From: Dastarcus helophoroides
Taxonomy: Eukaryota; Arthropoda; Insecta; Coleoptera; Bothrideridae
Assembly: GCA_028583605.1 (NCBI GenBank)
Contig: CM053329.1
Coordinates: 1,302,001-1,366,000 of the forward strand
DNA: 64,000 bases
Direction of reading: 5' to 3'
A program made the position numbers and the translations under genes. Positions 60,980 to 64,000 of the stretch are shown here, piece after piece. Positions within the stretch are counted from its first letter, which is position 1. Every line of letters begins with the position of its first letter. The notes beneath the pieces were generated by a model. The model did no database searches, had not been told where the DNA came from, and was given only the letters and a program-made list of their open reading frames with translations.

Positions 60980-61424
60980 TTAATCTTGAAGCACTGGGAG
61001 CAAGAAGAAATAATTAAGATAGATGGTGTTGATCTGCCATTTTAAATGAGGCAAATTGTAATTATCAGGAAAAACTATGCTTGGCAAAAAAATTCGTAAT
61101 TTGAAAACACATAAGAAGATTTTCCTTAGATAGAAATTTTCATTGTGTCTGCCAAGATAGACTACAAGGGAATTCACCTAATCAAATTGTCAGGTATGGC
61201 CTAAGAATGTCCTTGGGAAATCAAATCTATCAGTTCTTGTAAACATCTACTTGCAGAAAAAAACAAAACAAGGCAGTTAAGCTATAAGATCCATTGTTTG
61301 TTTTGGGGCCAAACTACAAACCTGAGAACAGTATTGCAGTTACGCTTCATATAGAGAGTGACTAGCTGACGCGATGTAAAGTGTGAAGTACGTTATAGCT
61401 AAAAAAACAAAACCCGGCTTCTAA
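60980..61424 (-). pseudogene. Jockey-type RT C-terminal fragment (right arm)
   Basis: Inverted twin of 58,580-59,022. The minus strand reads FPDNYNLPHLKWQINTIYLN, so one Arg codon differs from the left arm (R to W). It carries the same stops and is not functional. Confidence 0.55.
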
Positions 61425-62137
61425 GAGGTGGATTTAGGAATAGCGTGCAGATGATTATTCCAAAACTAGGACTTTGTAGGCTTTCAATATTACTAAATTC
61501 AGTACGGTTATCATAATTCTTCATAATTTATGCTTACAGCGCCTACTATTATAGAAACTTCAACAAATCCTAGCTCCAGAGCGGTTGTAAACTCCACATA
61601 ATTGTATTAAAGTTTTTGTTTTAGAATATCGCAAAGCATATATTATTATGACCTTTTTTGATAATTTTGGGACATTCTGTATATGACTCACTAAAACGGG
61701 TTACTATTAAAAAAATCGGCATCACACTGAGTAGCCAAATTATTAAAAACCGATATTTCACGAATTTTCCGACATTTTATGCATTTAAAATGCAAAGTAA
61801 CGCATTTAATAAACGATGTATAATATGTTGCCCATATTTTAAATAATACATTTTGGTGCTTAAATTCAAATAAATTGCAAGTTTGACAATTGTTGAACTT
61901 AAAGGATACCTTTTGGTGACCATTAATTCGCGTGTTAACTTGATTGTGCGGCGAAAATTGATGTTTCAAAAGACTTTTTAGTGATACATTTAGTTGTTTT
62001 ATTGACTTTAATTATTGTTTCATGTTATCTAGATAATTGAGAGTCTGTTTATAGAAAAACTAAGTATAAATTTATATATTTTTCTGGTAGAAAAAGTTGG
62101 CTAAAGACCATTTTTCAAAAAGAATGATTTTTTCCAG

Positions 62138-63197
62138 ATGGAAAAGACAAAAAATATCCTTCCAGCAAAATTTTTAAAAGTTTCGGCCCTTCTGCAGAAT
62201 AGTGCTTACTCTCGAAGAAAATTATTGGCTTTAACCCACGTTTCTGTTGCAACAGTTATCAGAATCAAAGCAAAAATAAGAGTAGTCAAGCGAAACGTGT
62301 TGGGAATTCTGGTCGAAAACGTCTAAAAACACCACGAGATGAGAGAAAAATAAGAGATATTTGTTTGAAAAACCGATCCAAAAGCAGTAAAATGCTAACA
62401 AAATTGGTCGAAGATGCAGAAAGGCTTTGCCTGAGAGAACCATTAGAAGGCATCTGAACGAGCAAGGTTTTAATTGTTTGAGGCCAATAAAAACCAAGAT
62501 TAACCGAACCTATGAAGAAAAAGTGGTTTAAGTGGGTCAAAAATCATCGTCATATGTCTTCAGAAGATTATAAGAAGGTAATTTAGTATTCAACAATTAA
62601 ATGTAATAAATTAATAATATGATTTTTGTCGAGTGAAGGCTTGCTTCTCTGATGACGTTCCAATCTTTAATTGTTCGAAGGCGCCCAGGAGAAATTTACC
62701 ATAAAGACTAAACTGTTCAAAGAGTAAAATACCCTCTGAGCATAATAATGTGGTAAATTATTTCATGACAAGGCACTGGCCGATTTTATATAGTGGACGG
62801 AACGGTGCACCAGGACCAATATATTAAAGTTTTAAAGTCAAGGATGCTACCTTAAGTGGGGGAATGGTTTTCAAACGATAAATTTTGGTTTATGCATGAT
62901 TCAGCACCTTGTCATATGGCAAAATCTATATCAGCCTTCCTAGAAAACCAAAATATTCGTGTTTTGTTATGGCCCGGAAACTCCCCTGACCTCAACCCGA
63001 TAGAACATTTCTAGGAACTGGCCAAGAGAAAAATTTTGACGGAAATTATACTAAGTAAACAAAAACTAATTAAAAAATCTATGAAAGTTTGGCACAATAA
63101 TGAAAAACTAAAAGAAAATGCTTTAAAGTGTATAGAAAGTATGCCGCGAAGAACCGAGGCTGTTATTGCAGCTAAAGGAGATATTACCCAATATTAA
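62138..63197 (+). pseudogene. Tc1 transposase, decayed (right arm, likely parental copy)
   Basis: The frame opens MEKTKNILPAKFLKVSALLQ, with a helix-turn-helix region (RRKLLALTHVSVATVIRIKA). It continues after a shift with SGRKRLKTPRDERKIRDICL and KPRLTEPMKKKWFKWVKNHR. Further pieces are VDGTVHQDQYIKVLKSRMLP, FMHDSAPCHMA and LLWPGNSPDLNPIEHF, then a stop in place of the usual W of FWELAKRK, and finally ELAKRKILTE to AAKGDITQY. Second Asp to Glu is 34 residues (DD34E). At least three frame changes and an in-frame stop inactivate it. Full length would be about 340 residues, as usual for Tc1. The downstream terminal repeat is kept at 63,268-63,302. Confidence 0.85.
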
Positions 63198-63267
63198 AAT
63201 TTTATTCAAAAAGTAATCTGTTGTTTTTCTTGTTTTATATTTAATTTAAAGCCAAAAAAGCTTTAAA

Positions 63268-63302
63268 TTTAAAGTGTTTCTAATAATATGGCCACCCACT
63301 GC
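63268..63302 (+). repeat. Tc1 3' terminal inverted repeat
   Basis: On the minus strand this reads CAGTGGGTGGCCATATTATT then AGAAACACT, the usual Tc1 end (CAGTG.TGGCCA.AATTATTAGAA). It lies just outside the palindrome and belongs to the right Tc1 copy only. The matching 5' end was not clearly found. Confidence 0.65.
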
Positions 63303-63825
63303 ACTTCGAAAGTCAATGCAGCTAAATAAACCGATTACTATGAACTTAACTCCAAAAATGCGACGTAAAAAGTCGAGACTAAATTTACTTCTGTTCAGAG
63401 GCTCGTTTTAAGTAATTGCATAGAAACTGAATTATTCGTTTCTATTTCATTTTAATAATTTTGTTAAAATTAACCCAGATATACCTATTGCCTCTTTAAA
63501 AGGACGCGGTATATGTCTCTACTTATTATTTATTTTAATAATTATGGTAATGATGAAAAAGATGACGTGATAAATCTGTCCTGTCACACGATTGTTCTTG
63601 TTAATTCATTATTTTATTTCCAAACATTTCCTTGCTTTTCAAAGTAATCAGCCTTTAAAAAATGTAATTTTTAGATATGGAATATATCCAGGGTATAAGT
63701 TTGGATAAGTAAGTAATATATTTGCTCCATAATATATTTTCACATTATGCTTTCATATCAATTATATGTCTTCAATTTACAACCTCTAAATTCTATTGTT
63801 TTTTTGCGATGCCTCCCTAATTCAG
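63303..63825. other. No gene recognised; ends in a candidate splice acceptor
   Basis: AT-rich sequence. The last part, TTGTTTTTTTGCGATGCCTC followed by CCTAATTCAG, is pyrimidine-rich and ends in AG, a plausible acceptor. Confidence 0.4.
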
Positions 63826-64000
63826 GGTGTACTTTTAAAAGGACAATCGGCAGACAGGGTAATAATGAATTTATTATGGGGGATGTAACTCTTTATCACC
63901 TTCTGGCGTCATTTGAAGAAAATGTTCCAGGAAATGATCATCAAGAATTTAAAATAAATATTATGCCTTTCAGCCTCCCATCAATGCAAATGACGACCTC
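63826..64000 (+). CDS. Candidate host-gene exon, cut by the window end
   Basis: After the acceptor CAG, two bases (GG) complete a split codon and the frame is open for 57 codons to the end of the window. It reads CTFKRTIGRQGNNEFIMGDV, TLYHLLASFEENVPGNDHQE and FKINIMPFSLPSMQMTT. The phase fits the donor at 55,705. The other two frames contain stops. A second acceptor-like CTTTCAG at 63,965-63,971 offers an alternative exon start (frame PPINANDDL). The product is not recognised. Confidence 0.35.

Larger units (their letters stand above)
56738..63267. repeat. 6.5-kb near-perfect palindrome
   Basis: Arms of about 3.2 kb (56,738 to about 59,990 and about 60,012 to 63,267) are reverse complements about a centre near 60,002. 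Paired positions sum to about 120,003-120,006 throughout, so there are almost no indels. Substitutions between the arms are sparse, and the arms share the same inactivating changes in the Tc1 copies. The central 280 bp (about 59,865-60,140) are clearly more diverged than the arms. Each arm holds a Tc1 pseudogene, a jockey RT fragment and a pogo-like MITE. The right Tc1 copy continues past the palindrome border; the left copy does not. Confidence 0.9.

Noticed and set aside
1..64000. tRNA or rRNA genes
   Set aside because: I looked for cloverleaf box sequences and rRNA-like conserved stretches by eye and saw none. A tRNAscan-SE or Infernal run would be decisive.

Overview
This is an AT-rich window of animal nuclear DNA, most likely from an insect. 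It contains no long intact gene. What can be read is mostly a layered set of transposable elements: decayed Penelope-like (PLE) reverse transcriptase and GIY-YIG fragments, jockey-type and other non-LTR reverse transcriptase remnants, Tc1 transposase pseudogenes, a solo LTR with a target-site duplication, pogo-like MITEs, and many TA-flanked foldback elements whose ends read CAGGGTG or similar. All calls come from reading the sequence; no database search or folding program was run.

The most notable content is a set of hammerhead self-cleaving ribozymes. A 382-bp unit at 1,024-1,405 carries a type I hammerhead with a minimal palindromic stem III. The unit has short terminal repeats and is flanked by a perfect 10-bp target-site duplication. 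The same unit occurs as a head-to-tail array at 44,783-45,627, with two essentially identical ribozymes 378 bp apart and one decayed copy. This is the architecture of animal retrozymes, small hammerhead retroelements thought to borrow PLE machinery. PLE pseudogenes lie close by at 41.4-42.3 kb and 47.7-49.2 kb. The PLE tails carry a second, hammerhead-like hairpin motif.

Layout. 0-3 kb: foldback element with the nested retrozyme. 3.3-3.8 kb: inverted pair of PLE tails. 6-8.4 and 21-25 kb: degenerate A/T-rich repeats interrupted by TIR elements. 11.4-14.9 kb: one foldback element nested in another. 16.2-18.3 kb: a foldback element and an AT-microsatellite-flanked palindrome. 20.6 kb: solo LTR. 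25.6-28 kb: jockey and Tc1 fragments. 28-34.8 kb: three foldback elements, the last with arms built from tandem ~0.5-kb units. 36.9-42.3 kb: PLE tail, TIR element and PLE GIY-YIG. 44.8-45.6 kb: retrozyme array. 47.7-49.2 kb: PLE reverse transcriptase. 50.3-52.5 kb: non-LTR retrotransposon split by a MITE. 56.7-63.3 kb: near-perfect 6.5-kb palindrome whose arms each hold a dead Tc1, a jockey fragment and a MITE.

Two short candidate host exons (55,647-55,704 and 63,826 to the window end) have canonical splice signals and compatible phase. If real, the large palindrome sits inside an intron of a host gene that continues beyond the window.
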